Shown piece after piece: positions 1 to 7,707 of a DNA stretch of 64,000 nt. This DNA is from JASGDN01 sp049840815 (lineage in GTDB: Bacteria > Chloroflexota > Chloroflexia > Thermomicrobiales > UBA6265): positions 310,001 through 374,000 of the forward strand of contig JASGJI010000007.1 in NCBI GenBank assembly GCA_049840815.1, read 5' to 3'. Both the position numbers and the translations under genes were made by a program. Position 1 is the stretch's first letter. The number at the start of each line of letters is the position of its first letter. Under the pieces are notes generated by a model. It saw only the letters and a program-made list of their open reading frames with translations, did no database searches and was not told where the DNA came from.

Positions 1-1
1 C

Positions 2-658
2 CTTGCGGCTGCCGTTCCGGCGCTGGCCTTCCTTGCCCTCGCGAATGAAGTCTCCCATCCGGTCTGGTCGCATTCATCGCTTGTCAACGTCGCCATCCTC
101 TTCGCAGTCTTCCCGGTACTCGTCGTCCGGCAGAGCGTTTCGCGAATCCCCTACATCGACTGGTCGAGCGGAACGCTTGCCGCCCCGATGGTGATGACGC
201 TGGTCCTGCTCGGAGCATTGACGGGAGTCGGATTGCTCGCCGCATACCTCTGTCGGGAGGACCCAGAATACGCCGGGGTCGTCTTCCTGCCGGCCGCGAT
301 GCTCGTGCCATTCTTCGCGGGCAGCAGTTCGATCACGAACCTGCATACGGCAATGCTGATGGTTGCCGGCATCTATCTCGTGACGGCGCTGCTGACCGTG
401 GTGGCATTCGTCGCCCCACCGAGCATCAGCGGCCTGATGGGACCAGTCGCGATCATGATCCAGTTCCTGGTCCTGGCCGGGCTGCGCGGCGCGGACATCT
501 TTCCGGTCGGGTCCGGCGTTTCCTCTCGCGTCCTCTTCTTCCTGGCGGTTGCCGGAACGGTTGCGTTGACCATCCTGGTGCCAATGGCGAGCTACTGGAT
601 GCGCCAGGTGATGTTGCTGGTCCGCACGTCGGACCGGTCGTCCGCCGCGACAGCCTGA
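2..658 (+). CDS. Multi-pass membrane protein of unknown function (5' end cut)
   Basis: The reading frame is open from base 2 to the TGA at 656-658, so the gene starts before the window; an internal ATG at 188 would only give a short C-terminal form. The visible ~218 residues contain about six hydrophobic segments separated by short loops, with a charged loop (LCREDPEYAG) and a short polar C-terminal tail. This is an integral membrane protein, but I do not recognise the family and the missing N-terminus prevents assignment. A strong hairpin follows 21 bases after the stop. Confidence 0.6.
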   Translation, partial: LAAAVPALAFLALANEVSHPVWSHSSLVNVAILFAVFPVLVVRQSVSRIPYIDWSSGTLAAPMVMTLVLLGALTGVGLLAAYLCREDPEYAGVVFLPAAMLVPFFAGSSSITNLHTAMLMVAGIYLVTALLTVVAFVAPPSISGLMGPVAIMIQFLVLAGLRGADIFPVGSGVSSRVLFFLAVAGTVALTILVPMASYWMRQVMLLVRTSDRSSAATA

Positions 659-678
659 GCGTCAGCGATCCAGTCCAG

Positions 679-731
679 AATCATGACGAGACCGGAGCAT
701 CCATAGCGGATGCCCCGGTCTCGTCATGATT
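679..731. terminator. Long hairpin, probable terminator after the membrane gene
   Basis: Two 24-base arms (679-702 and 708-731) are complementary except for one A/C mismatch, around a 5-base loop. The structure lies just after the stop of the upstream plus-strand gene and before convergent gyrA. There is no U-tract, so termination is inferred from position and stem strength. Confidence 0.55.
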
Positions 732-782
732 GACTCCCAGAGCGAACGGGAAAGGGTCGCCGGGCAAACGAACCCATCATGA

Positions 783-865
783 GTAGGGACGATCCTCGAG
801 GTTCCGGCGGCTGATCGCCCGCACCCCTACGGCCACCTCGGGCGATCACATAGGATCGCCCCTAC
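783..865. repeat. Inverted-repeat intergenic element with GTAGGG ends
   Basis: GTAGGGACGATCCT at 783-796 is repeated in inverse at 852-865 with one mismatch. Inside, GATCGCCCG (813-821) pairs with CGGGCGATC (839-847), and the latter can alternatively pair with GATCGCCC (854-861). The remainder of the 350-bp spacer between 658 and 1010 shows no gene. The nested layout with GTAGGG ends resembles the element at 20105-20188. Confidence 0.5.
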
Positions 866-953
866 CGGCTACCACGTCGCAGGTAAGACAACCGATGCAC
901 GCACGGTTCTCGAACCCGACGCACGACTGCTCCTTGGAGGGACTCGCAAGAAC

Positions 954-985
954 AACGACGGGCGGCCAGTTGGCCGCCCGTCGTT
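954..985 (-). terminator. gyrA terminator hairpin
   Basis: Perfect 15-bp inverted repeat (954-968 with 971-985; effectively 14 bp around AGTT). It lies 24 bases beyond the gyrA stop on the minus strand and is followed on that strand by a T-rich stretch (GTTCTTG). Confidence 0.75.
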
Positions 986-1009
986 CCGGTGATGCGTAAG
1001 GAAAAGATG

Positions 1010-3493
1010 CTAAGCGTCTTCGACCTTAGTTTCTTCGACGCCGTTGAGGCGAGCGGTCGCGGTCGGATCCTTCGGCTCGATCACCGTCATGGACACGACC
1101 TCCTCGCCGTCCCCGAGCCGCATCAGCGTCACACCCTGCGTTGCCCGGCCGATGCGGGAGATCTGGTTCGCGGCGATCCGGATCGCGATGCCGCGGCTGT
1201 TCATCAGCATGATCGTGTCATCCGGTCCAGTCATGCCGGCCGCGACGATCTTGCCGGTGCGCGGGGTGAGGCGCATCGCCTGGATGCCCTTGCCACCGCG
1301 ACTCTGCGCGCGGTACTCGCCGATATCCGTTCGCTTGCCGAGGCCCTTCGCGGCGACTACCAGCAGCTCCTTACTCGGATCGACGACATCGGAGGCGATC
1401 ACGGTATCGCCCAGATCGAGGCGGATGCCGATCACACCGGCAGCGGTGCGGCCCATCGGTCGCACATCGCCCTCCGGGAAGCGGATCGCCTGACCGCCGG
1501 TCGTCACCAGCACCATCTCGTCGTCGCCATCGGTCATGCGGACCCAGGCGAGTTCATCATCCTGCTCGATCCCGATCGCGATCATACCCGTGGAACGCAC
1601 CGACTTGAACTGGTCGAGCGCGACGCGCTTCACACGACCCAGCTTGGTGGTGAAGAAGAGATACCTCGCGCTGTCGTAGTCGCGGATGCTCATCAGCGTC
1701 GTGACGCTCTCGTCCGGCTGCATGTTGATGACGTTGACGATGGGCAGGCCCTTCGCGGTGCGGCCTGCATCCGGAAGCTCGTGGACCTTGATCTGGTACA
1801 CGCGACCCCGGTTGGTGAAGACGAGCATCCAGTCCATCGTGTTCGCGGAGAGGATGTGCTGGAGCGCGTCTTCCTCACGCATGGTAACGCCGGTCACGCC
1901 ACGTCCGCCGCGCCGCTGGGTGCGGTAGACCTCGTCGGCGATGCGCTTGACATAGCCCTTCTCGGTGACGGTCACGAGGACATCCACCTCGGGGATGAGA
2001 TCTTCCTCGCTGAGGACGCCGGAGACATCCTGGATGCGCGTACGGCGCGCATCGCCGTACTTCTCCTTCAGCTCGCGGAGGTCGGCGCGAATCAGGTCGA
2101 TCACCATCTCGACGTTCGCGAGGATCGCCTCGAGGTGCGCGATCTCCTTGAGCACCGCCGTCAGCTCGTCCTCGATCTTCTGTCGTTCGAGGGCCGCGAG
2201 GCGCGCGAGTCGCATGTCGAGGATCGCGTTGGCCTGGACCTCGGAGAGCTTGAACCCCTTCATGAGGTTCGTCCGGGCCGTCTCGGTCGTGCGGGAACGC
2301 CGGATGGTCGCGATCACCTCGTCGATGTTGTCGAGCGCGATCTTGAGGCCTTCGAGGATGTGGGCGCGGCGCCGGGCGCGTTCGAGTTCGAACTCCGTCC
2401 GCCGGGTAATCACCTCCTTGCGGTGGTTGACATATTCCTGAAGCGCGCGCTTGAGGGTGAGAACACGCGGCTGGGTGCCGCGCTCGACCAGCGCGACCAT
2501 GTTGACGCCGAACGACTGCTGGAGGCTCGTGTGCTTGAAGAGGTTGTTCAGCACCTTCATCGGCTGGGCGTCGCGCTTCAGCTCGATCACCATCCGCATG
2601 CCAGTGCGGTCGGACTCGTCGCGCAGGTTGCTGATGCCATCCATCTTGCCATCGCGCACCAGTTCGGCGATGCGCTCCAGCAGGAGGGCCTTATTCACCT
2701 GATACGGCAGCTCGGTGACGACGATCTGGAAGCGACCACCGCGATCCGACTCCTCGACGAAGGCCTTGGCGCGGATCACCACACGGCCACGTCCGGTCGC
2801 GTAGGCCGCCTGGATGCCCTCACGGCCGAGGATGGTGCCACCGGTCGGGAAGTCCGGACCGGGCAGGACTTCCATCAGCTCCTCGAGTCCCGCCTCCGGG
2901 TTGTCGAGGAGCAGGAGGATGGCGTCGCAGGTCTCGTTCAGGTTGTGCGGCGGAATGTTGGTCGCCATACCCACTGCGATGCCGGCGCTGCCGTTGATGA
3001 GCAGGTTCGGCAGGCGACCAGGGAAGACGGTCGGCTCCTGCATGGAGGCATCGTAGTTCGGACGATGATCGACGGTGTTCTTCTCGATATCGACCTGCAG
3101 CTCTTCGGAGATCGCGGTGAGTTTCGCCTCGGTGTACCGCATGGCGGCGGCGCTGTCCCCGTCGACCGATCCGAAGTTCCCTTGCCCGTCGACCAGCGGG
3201 TAGCGCAGGGAGAAGTCCTGCGCCATACGCACCAGCGTATCGTACGCCGCAGTGTCGGAGTGGGGGTGCCAGTTCTTGATGACTTCGCCGACGATACCGG
3301 CGCTCTTGCGATAGCGCGAGTTCGAGCGGAGACCCATCTGGTTCATGGCGTACAGCACGCGCCGATGGACCGGCTTGAGGCCATCCCGCGCATCGGGCAG
3401 CGCGCGCTGGACGATCACGCTCATCGCATAGTCGAGATACGATTGCCGCATCTCGGTTTCGATGCTGGCGATCCGGACGTTTCCGATTTCCAA
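1010..3493 (-). CDS. gyrA: DNA gyrase subunit A
   Basis: Breakage-reunion subunit of gyrase, which negatively supercoils DNA with GyrB. The active-site tyrosine lies in AAAMRYTEAKL at about residue 120, matching E. coli Tyr122. The GyrA box (QRRGGRGVTG) opens the C-terminal beta-pinwheel, so this is GyrA rather than ParC. I favour a TTG start at 3493: an AGGAG precedes it by 9 bases and a good promoter ends only two bases before the alternative ATG at 3541, which would leave no leader. The quinolone pocket reads KNWHPHSDTAAYD instead of the usual GKYHPHGDSAVYD, changing the positions equivalent to E. coli Gly81 and Ser83. gyrB is not in the window. Confidence 0.95.
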   Translation of the reverse strand: MEIGNVRIASIETEMRQSYLDYAMSVIVQRALPDARDGLKPVHRRVLYAMNQMGLRSNSRYRKSAGIVGEVIKNWHPHSDTAAYDTLVRMAQDFSLRYPLVDGQGNFGSVDGDSAAAMRYTEAKLTAISEELQVDIEKNTVDHRPNYDASMQEPTVFPGRLPNLLINGSAGIAVGMATNIPPHNLNETCDAILLLLDNPEAGLEELMEVLPGPDFPTGGTILGREGIQAAYATGRGRVVIRAKAFVEESDRGGRFQIVVTELPYQVNKALLLERIAELVRDGKMDGISNLRDESDRTGMRMVIELKRDAQPMKVLNNLFKHTSLQQSFGVNMVALVERGTQPRVLTLKRALQEYVNHRKEVITRRTEFELERARRRAHILEGLKIALDNIDEVIATIRRSRTTETARTNLMKGFKLSEVQANAILDMRLARLAALERQKIEDELTAVLKEIAHLEAILANVEMVIDLIRADLRELKEKYGDARRTRIQDVSGVLSEEDLIPEVDVLVTVTEKGYVKRIADEVYRTQRRGGRGVTGVTMREEDALQHILSANTMDWMLVFTNRGRVYQIKVHELPDAGRTAKGLPIVNVINMQPDESVTTLMSIRDYDSARYLFFTTKLGRVKRVALDQFKSVRSTGMIAIGIEQDDELAWVRMTDGDDEMVLVTTGGQAIRFPEGDVRPMGRTAAGVIGIRLDLGDTVIASDVVDPSKELLVVAAKGLGKRTDIGEYRAQSRGGKGIQAMRLTPRTGKIVAAGMTGPDDTIMLMNSRGIAIRIAANQISRIGRATQGVTLMRLGDGEEVVSMTVIEPKDPTATARLNGVEETKVEDA

Positions 3494-3542
3494 GACCTTC
3501 GGCTCCTGATGAATGACAAAACGGCGTGAGCCTAGACGCATA

Positions 3543-3572
3543 AGTATACGCCATTTCGCCGGTCTTCGTCAG
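3543..3572 (-). promoter_or_regulatory. gyrA promoter (sigma-A type)
   Basis: On the minus strand, CTGACG (3567-3572), an 18-base spacer and TATACT (3543-3548). Transcription would begin near 3536, downstream of the ATG at 3541, which supports the TTG start at 3493. Confidence 0.55.
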
Positions 3573-3666
3573 GAATCCCCATGCGTACGTACACCGGGTT
3601 TCGGCGGAATGGGGCGATGATTCCCGGATTGCCGGCGCCGTCCGGTTTCGACAGCAGGTGACACCA

Positions 3667-3713
3667 GAACGCGAATGGACAGCGAGGAATGCACTCGCCG
3701 CCCATTCGCGTTC
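3667..3713 (-). terminator. Hairpin after the SPFH-pspA operon
   Basis: GAACGCGAATGG (3667-3678) pairs perfectly with 3702-3713. It lies 25 bases beyond the stop of the SPFH gene on the minus strand. The loop is long (23 bases), so terminator function is an inference from position. Confidence 0.5.
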
Positions 3714-3737
3714 ATGCCGCTGCGTGGTGGGGTTGCG

Positions 3738-4721
3738 CTAGCCGAGAATGCGCTTCTTCGCCGCCGCGAACTCGTCGTCGGTGAGGGCGCCGGCCTGATG
3801 CAGCTTCGCGAGCCGTTCCAGCTGTGCGATCTGGTCGTCCGTGGTCGCCCCAGCGCTTGCGCCCTGGTTCTGCGTCTGGTTCGTCATGGAACCGGCCATC
3901 GCCTGGCCGATCGCCAGACCCGCGCCGAGACCGGCCCCGGTGGAAGCCATGTCGCCGGCACCTCCCGGATTCTTGGCCGCGTCGCCGATCGCCTGGGCCG
4001 TCTTGAATTTGGTGTAGTCGTCGAGGTTGCCGAGCGCCGCGATGCCAGAGCGTTCGTCGATCCGTGCCTGGACTTCGTCCGGCGGCGTGATGGCCGCAAT
4101 CTGGAAGCTCGTCAGCTCCAGACCCATCCGCGCGAAATCATCGGCCAGCGCCACGCGGGTGCCGTCGGCGATCTGCTTCGTCATCGCCTGGATGTCGAGA
4201 ATGGAGGTCGTCTGCTTGCCGAGGATATCGTTGAACTCGGAGAGGATGAGTCCCCGGAAGAAGTCCTCGTTGGAGCCGGTGGTGACACTACCTTGCTGCC
4301 CGACGTACTGGTTCACGAAGAGCTGAGGATCGCGGACGCGCAGGCTGTACGTGCCAAACGCGCGGAGGCGGACCATCCCGAGCTCGGTGTCACGGTAGAC
4401 GAGCGGCTGGGCCGATCCCCACTTGAGATCGGTGTGATCCCGCATCGAGACGAAGTAGACCTCGGCAGTGAACGGGGAACGTCCACCGAACGGCAGGCTG
4501 ATCAGCCCGCCGAGGAGCGGGATGTTCTTCGTCTCCAGCGTATGCCGGCCCGGCCCAAAGGAATCGAGCGCCTTCCCGTCGCGATAGAAGATCGCCTGCT
4601 GGCTCTCGCGCACGATCAGCTGCGCGCCGAGCACGAAATCGCCCGCCCCGTTCTCCGGGACGCGATGGACGAGTTCGCCGCTGCGCTCGTTCGGATACTC
4701 AATGACGTCGATGATGGCCAT
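3738..4721 (-). CDS. SPFH/band-7 domain protein with C-terminal SHOCT motif (YdjI-like)
   Basis: The 327-residue protein starts at an ATG behind GGAGGT. Residues ~25-245 form a virion-core-like SPFH (band 7) domain of the YdjI type (ESQQAIFYRDGK, GPGRHTLET, ITPPDEVQARIDE). A Gly/Ala/Gln-rich linker follows (~255-295), then a SHOCT helix pair (DDQIAQLERLAKLHQAGALT...). No transmembrane segment is visible, so it should be a peripheral scaffold. In Bacillus subtilis, YdjI is encoded with PspA and a zinc-ribbon membrane protein and works in envelope stress; here the gene likewise follows pspA by 88 bases. Last gene of a four-gene minus-strand group. Confidence 0.88.
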   Translation of the reverse strand: MAIIDVIEYPNERSGELVHRVPENGAGDFVLGAQLIVRESQQAIFYRDGKALDSFGPGRHTLETKNIPLLGGLISLPFGGRSPFTAEVYFVSMRDHTDLKWGSAQPLVYRDTELGMVRLRAFGTYSLRVRDPQLFVNQYVGQQGSVTTGSNEDFFRGLILSEFNDILGKQTTSILDIQAMTKQIADGTRVALADDFARMGLELTSFQIAAITPPDEVQARIDERSGIAALGNLDDYTKFKTAQAIGDAAKNPGGAGDMASTGAGLGAGLAIGQAMAGSMTNQTQNQGASAGATTDDQIAQLERLAKLHQAGALTDDEFAAAKKRILG

Positions 4722-4809
4722 GCGTACCTCCGTCCTTCCTGAGAACGGCCCGGCGGGACGCGATGCCCGCCAGGCCGTACCCGTTACGATCGTGGAACCG
4801 CCGATTCGA

Positions 4810-5566
4810 TTACGCGTCGACCTCTGTCACCTTGTAGGTTGTGGTCTTCGCATCGTCGTCATCAGAGGCAGAGGCGGACGCCGCGATCTCGCCAGCGACG
4901 GACGATCCGGACTTCAGCGCCTCGAGTTCCTTCTCGATGTCGACGTCATAGTCCAGTTCCTGGAACTGGGTGTCGAAGGAGTTCTCTCCGATCTCCTGAT
5001 AGGCGGCAGCTTCGGCCTCGTTGCTGCGGATCTTGCGCTCGATCCGATCGAGTTCCGACGAGGCATCGAGCGGCGAAAGGGAGGAGACGGTCGCCGATGC
5101 CTGCTGGGTCACCTTCTTCTGGACCTCGGCACGGCGCTGGCGAGCGATCAGGCTCTCCTTCTGGCTGACCGTCGTCTGGTACTTGGACTCCAGCTGGTTC
5201 AGCTGCGACTTCAGCTTCTCGACGGTCTGCTTCTGGATCTCGTACTGCTGCTTGTAGACGTTGGCGTTCTCGTCTGCGTCCTTCTTGCGACGCAGCGCCT
5301 CGCGGGCGAGGTCATCCTTGCCGGCGGCGACGGCGCGCTTCGCCTTCTCGCCCCATTCAGCGGCGAGCTTGGCGTTGTCCTCGTAGTCAGCCTCGAGTTC
5401 CTTCTCCTGCGCGATCATCGCCGCAACCTGGCTCTTGGCGGTGCCGATGCCCTGCTGCATGTCGCGGAGGATCTGCTCGAGCATCTTCTCCGGGTCTTCC
5501 GCCCGGGTCGAGAAGGTCATTGACATTGGCGCGAACGAGGTTGGAGATGCGGTCAAAGATACCCAT
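4810..5566 (-). CDS. pspA: PspA/IM30 envelope-stress protein, with an apparent frameshift near codon 21
   Basis: Coiled-coil ESCRT-III-like protein that binds and stabilises stressed membranes. The true N-terminus begins at the ATG at 5564-5566 (MGIFDRISNLVRANVNDLL), seven bases after a strong AAGGAG. An extra G in the GGG at 5505-5507 shifts the frame; the rest continues in the next frame as RAEDPEKMLEQILRDM and runs to the TAA at 4810. With the base removed the protein has about 251 residues and an acidic tail, normal for the family. Because the only alternative start (TTG, 5556) encodes an unrelated leader, a sequencing or assembly indel is likelier than a real short form. Follows the 323-residue gene by 18 bases. 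Confidence 0.88.
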
Positions 5567-5584
5567 GAAGTGCGCTCCTTGAAG

Positions 5585-6556
5585 CTACTGAAGACCCATG
5601 CCGTAGACGATCACGTCGGCATCATGAATCGGACGTCCGCTGAACTCGTGCCGAACGCCGCCCAGAACGAGCAGGACCTCGACCGAGGAGTCATCGGATT
5701 GTGGGCTGACCGCGTATTCGGCGGGCACCCGCTGCTTCGTCCCCTTCCCGGTATCGACCGTGGCGGTCGCGGTGCGGGTTGTGGGGTCGAAGGCTTCGGA
5801 AGGTGTGTCGCTCGCTTCTTCCACCAGCTGCGCCGATGGCACATCCGGTGTCGATGCGCCGACGAACCAGACGGCGTTGCCATCCGGATTCTTTCCAACC
5901 CGGAGGAAGGAAATCCGCAGATCCCCGTCCTCCAGCTGGACGACGGCATTCGCCATGTAATCGTCCCCGAGCACGGAGAATGCCGCGCCCCGCGCCACCT
6001 CGAGCAAGGGGCTCGGTGGAGGCGGCACGGAGGTGTCGAGGAGATCGAGCACGGCGGAATCAGTGGACGGCCTGGCCGTCTCGATCACCGCGCCGCGCGT
6101 GTTGAAGAGCAGGTCGATCTCACCGACCGTCTTCGCGATGGCGTCGACCTTCTCGGTCAAATCGCCCCCCGCCTGCGCGCTCTTCGCCAGGTCCGCCGCC
6201 TTCTTGCCGATGCCGACATCGAAGAGGCGCAACTGCTCCAGCGCCGCCGTGTCGATGGCGCCATCCGCGAAGATCCCGGTAAAGCCATACGACGCCGTCC
6301 GGATGCGATCGGCGAGGGTGCGCGTCCTGCCCGTGAGCGACTCCATCGCGGAGACCTGCGAGAAATCGCCCTTCGCAACCTGGGCCGCGCTGGCGGCGGT
6401 CAACGCATCGACCACCTGCACGAGCTGATCGGCCGCCGCGACCCGTACCTGCTTGTCGAGGTCGCGGCGATGTTCCTTGTCCTGATACGAACCGTAGCCA
6501 GGGATGGCATTCAGGCTGTTGCGAGCCCTGTCCAGCATGCCAGTCACTCGATCCAT
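5585..6556 (-). CDS. Helical protein of unknown function in the pspA operon
   Basis: The 323-residue protein starts at an ATG with CAGGAGG nine bases upstream. Residues 1-150 are helical and open with RNSLNAIPGYGSYQDKEHRR, followed by heptad-like stretches. A Pro-rich hinge (SVPPPPSP) leads to a beta-rich C-terminal half containing GVRHEFSGRPIHDADVIVYG. There is no signal peptide or transmembrane segment. I do not recognise a named family. Its position between the zinc-ribbon membrane protein and PspA, in one tight operon, suggests a cytoplasmic partner of the PspA/SPFH machinery. Confidence 0.72.
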   Translation of the reverse strand: MDRVTGMLDRARNSLNAIPGYGSYQDKEHRRDLDKQVRVAAADQLVQVVDALTAASAAQVAKGDFSQVSAMESLTGRTRTLADRIRTASYGFTGIFADGAIDTAALEQLRLFDVGIGKKAADLAKSAQAGGDLTEKVDAIAKTVGEIDLLFNTRGAVIETARPSTDSAVLDLLDTSVPPPPSPLLEVARGAAFSVLGDDYMANAVVQLEDGDLRISFLRVGKNPDGNAVWFVGASTPDVPSAQLVEEASDTPSEAFDPTTRTATATVDTGKGTKQRVPAEYAVSPQSDDSSVEVLLVLGGVRHEFSGRPIHDADVIVYGMGLQ

Positions 6557-6592
6557 CTCGCGTCCTCCTGCTGACAGCGGTGTCCGGGAGTT

Positions 6593-7114
6593 CTACAGGA
6601 AGATCTCCGCGCCGCAATACGGGCACTTGATCAAGCCCTTGCCCGCAAGTTCCAGTTTTCCACCGCAATTCGGACACGTCGACCGGGCTGAGAGTTCCTT
6701 TGCATCTACAGAGTAGAGCATTCCCTTATCCCAGTCCACATAACCCGAGAACAGGCCACGTCCGACCAGAGCCAGCAAGTCGGCCTGCACGCGGTCCGTG
6801 GACGAGTGCAGGTCAAGCACCAGATCGGAGATCGCCACCTGCCCGCGTGTCTTCACCATGTCGAGCAGCTTGCGTTGTTCGTCGATGGCGGCCATCTGCT
6901 TCTGCTCGGCATTGCCCTTCACGAGCATGAAGATGCCACCACCGACCAGCGGCAGCACGATGACGCCGAAGAGTAGCACCAGCGCGAAGGCCGCGCCGCT
7001 TCCGCGCATCACGCCCTCGTTCTTCGCCGAGAGAACCCAGACCGCGATGCCCGCGCCAAGGACCGCGCCGACTGCGATCATGATGATGCCGACCGTTCGT
7101 CCGGATGATCTCAA
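6593..7114 (-). CDS. Two-TM protein with winged-helix-like region and C-terminal zinc ribbon
   Basis: TTG start behind CCAGGAGG. Two hydrophobic segments (residues ~7-29 and ~40-66) anchor the protein. A helical section (KQMAAIDEQRKLLDMVKTRG) and a winged-helix-like segment (VQADLLALVGRGLFSGYVDW) follow. The C-terminus ends in a CPNCGG...CPYCG zinc ribbon (~residues 148-170). First gene of the operon that runs into the 323-residue protein, pspA and SPFH. B. subtilis ydjG, next to pspA (ydjF), also encodes a zinc-ribbon membrane protein, so a sensor or adaptor role at the membrane is a reasonable inference. Confidence 0.75.
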   Translation of the reverse strand: MRSSGRTVGIIMIAVGAVLGAGIAVWVLSAKNEGVMRGSGAAFALVLLFGVIVLPLVGGGIFMLVKGNAEQKQMAAIDEQRKLLDMVKTRGQVAISDLVLDLHSSTDRVQADLLALVGRGLFSGYVDWDKGMLYSVDAKELSARSTCPNCGGKLELAGKGLIKCPYCGAEIFL

Positions 7115-7153
7115 CCTGGACCTCCTGGGAGTACGACAGACGACCGAACAGGC

Positions 7154-7603
7154 CTACATCAGATTATCGGTGATCGCGAACATGAAATCGCCCTTGCAGG
7201 CAACGTCTCCATTCACCGTTGCGAGCCCGGTGCCGGTGCCGATGTTGCGGCGGATCTTGCCCATCTCCACCTCCAGGCGAATGGTATCGCCCGGTTTCAC
7301 CTGCCGCTTGAAGCGAACGTTATCGATGCCGGCGAAGAGCGCGATCTTGCCGGCGTATTCTTCCATGCTGAGCATCGCCACGGCGCCAACCTGCGCGATC
7401 GCCTCGACGATCAGCACGCCGGGCATGACCGGATACTCCGGAAAATGCCCCTGAAAGAACGGCTCGTTCGCGGTCACATTCTTGATGCCCACCGCCCGCT
7501 GTCCCGGTTCGAGTTCGAGGATCTGGTCCACCAGCAGGAAGGGGTAGCGGTGTGGGATGATCTTGCGGATGGCGAGCGAATCGAGCGGAAGCTCCAGCGT
7601 CAC
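7154..7603 (-). CDS. fabZ: 3-hydroxyacyl-ACP dehydratase FabZ
   Basis: Cytoplasmic hot-dog-fold dehydratase of type II fatty-acid synthesis (3-hydroxyacyl-ACP to trans-2-enoyl-ACP). The catalytic pair is visible: His53 in FFQGHFPEYPVMPG and Glu67 in LIVEAIAQVGA. The length of 149 residues is standard, and the N-terminal IRKIIPHRYPFLLVD is typical. GTG start with CGAAGGAGG nine bases upstream. It diverges from gpsA across a short region holding a perfect palindrome, so the two lipid genes may share a regulator. Confidence 0.95.
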   Translation of the reverse strand: MTLELPLDSLAIRKIIPHRYPFLLVDQILELEPGQRAVGIKNVTANEPFFQGHFPEYPVMPGVLIVEAIAQVGAVAMLSMEEYAGKIALFAGIDNVRFKRQVKPGDTIRLEVEMGKIRRNIGTGTGLATVNGDVACKGDFMFAITDNLM

Positions 7604-7646
7604 AGTCGTCCTCCTTCGCGGATGCGGGCGAGCCCCGCCTTTACGC

Positions 7647-7674
7647 GCTTCGTGTCAGGTCTATGACACGAAGC
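7647..7674. promoter_or_regulatory. Perfect 11-bp palindrome between fabZ and gpsA (candidate operator)
   Basis: GCTTCGTGTCA (7647-7657) is repeated in inverse as TGACACGAAGC (7664-7674) around the six-base centre GGTCTA. It lies 44 bases before fabZ and 34 before the preferred gpsA start. GTGTCA-17-ATACCA overlapping the dyad could be a weak promoter toward gpsA. A dyad of this length in a lipid-gene divergent promoter looks like a repressor site; the regulator is unknown. Confidence 0.5.
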
Positions 7675-7707
7675 ATACCAACCCTCGACCGTCTCGGAGC
7701 GGAAACG

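Noticed and set aside
989..3529. 846-residue plus-strand frame opposite gyrA
   Set aside because: It is the antisense shadow of gyrA: skewed Asp/Arg/His composition, no family motif, no ribosome binding site.
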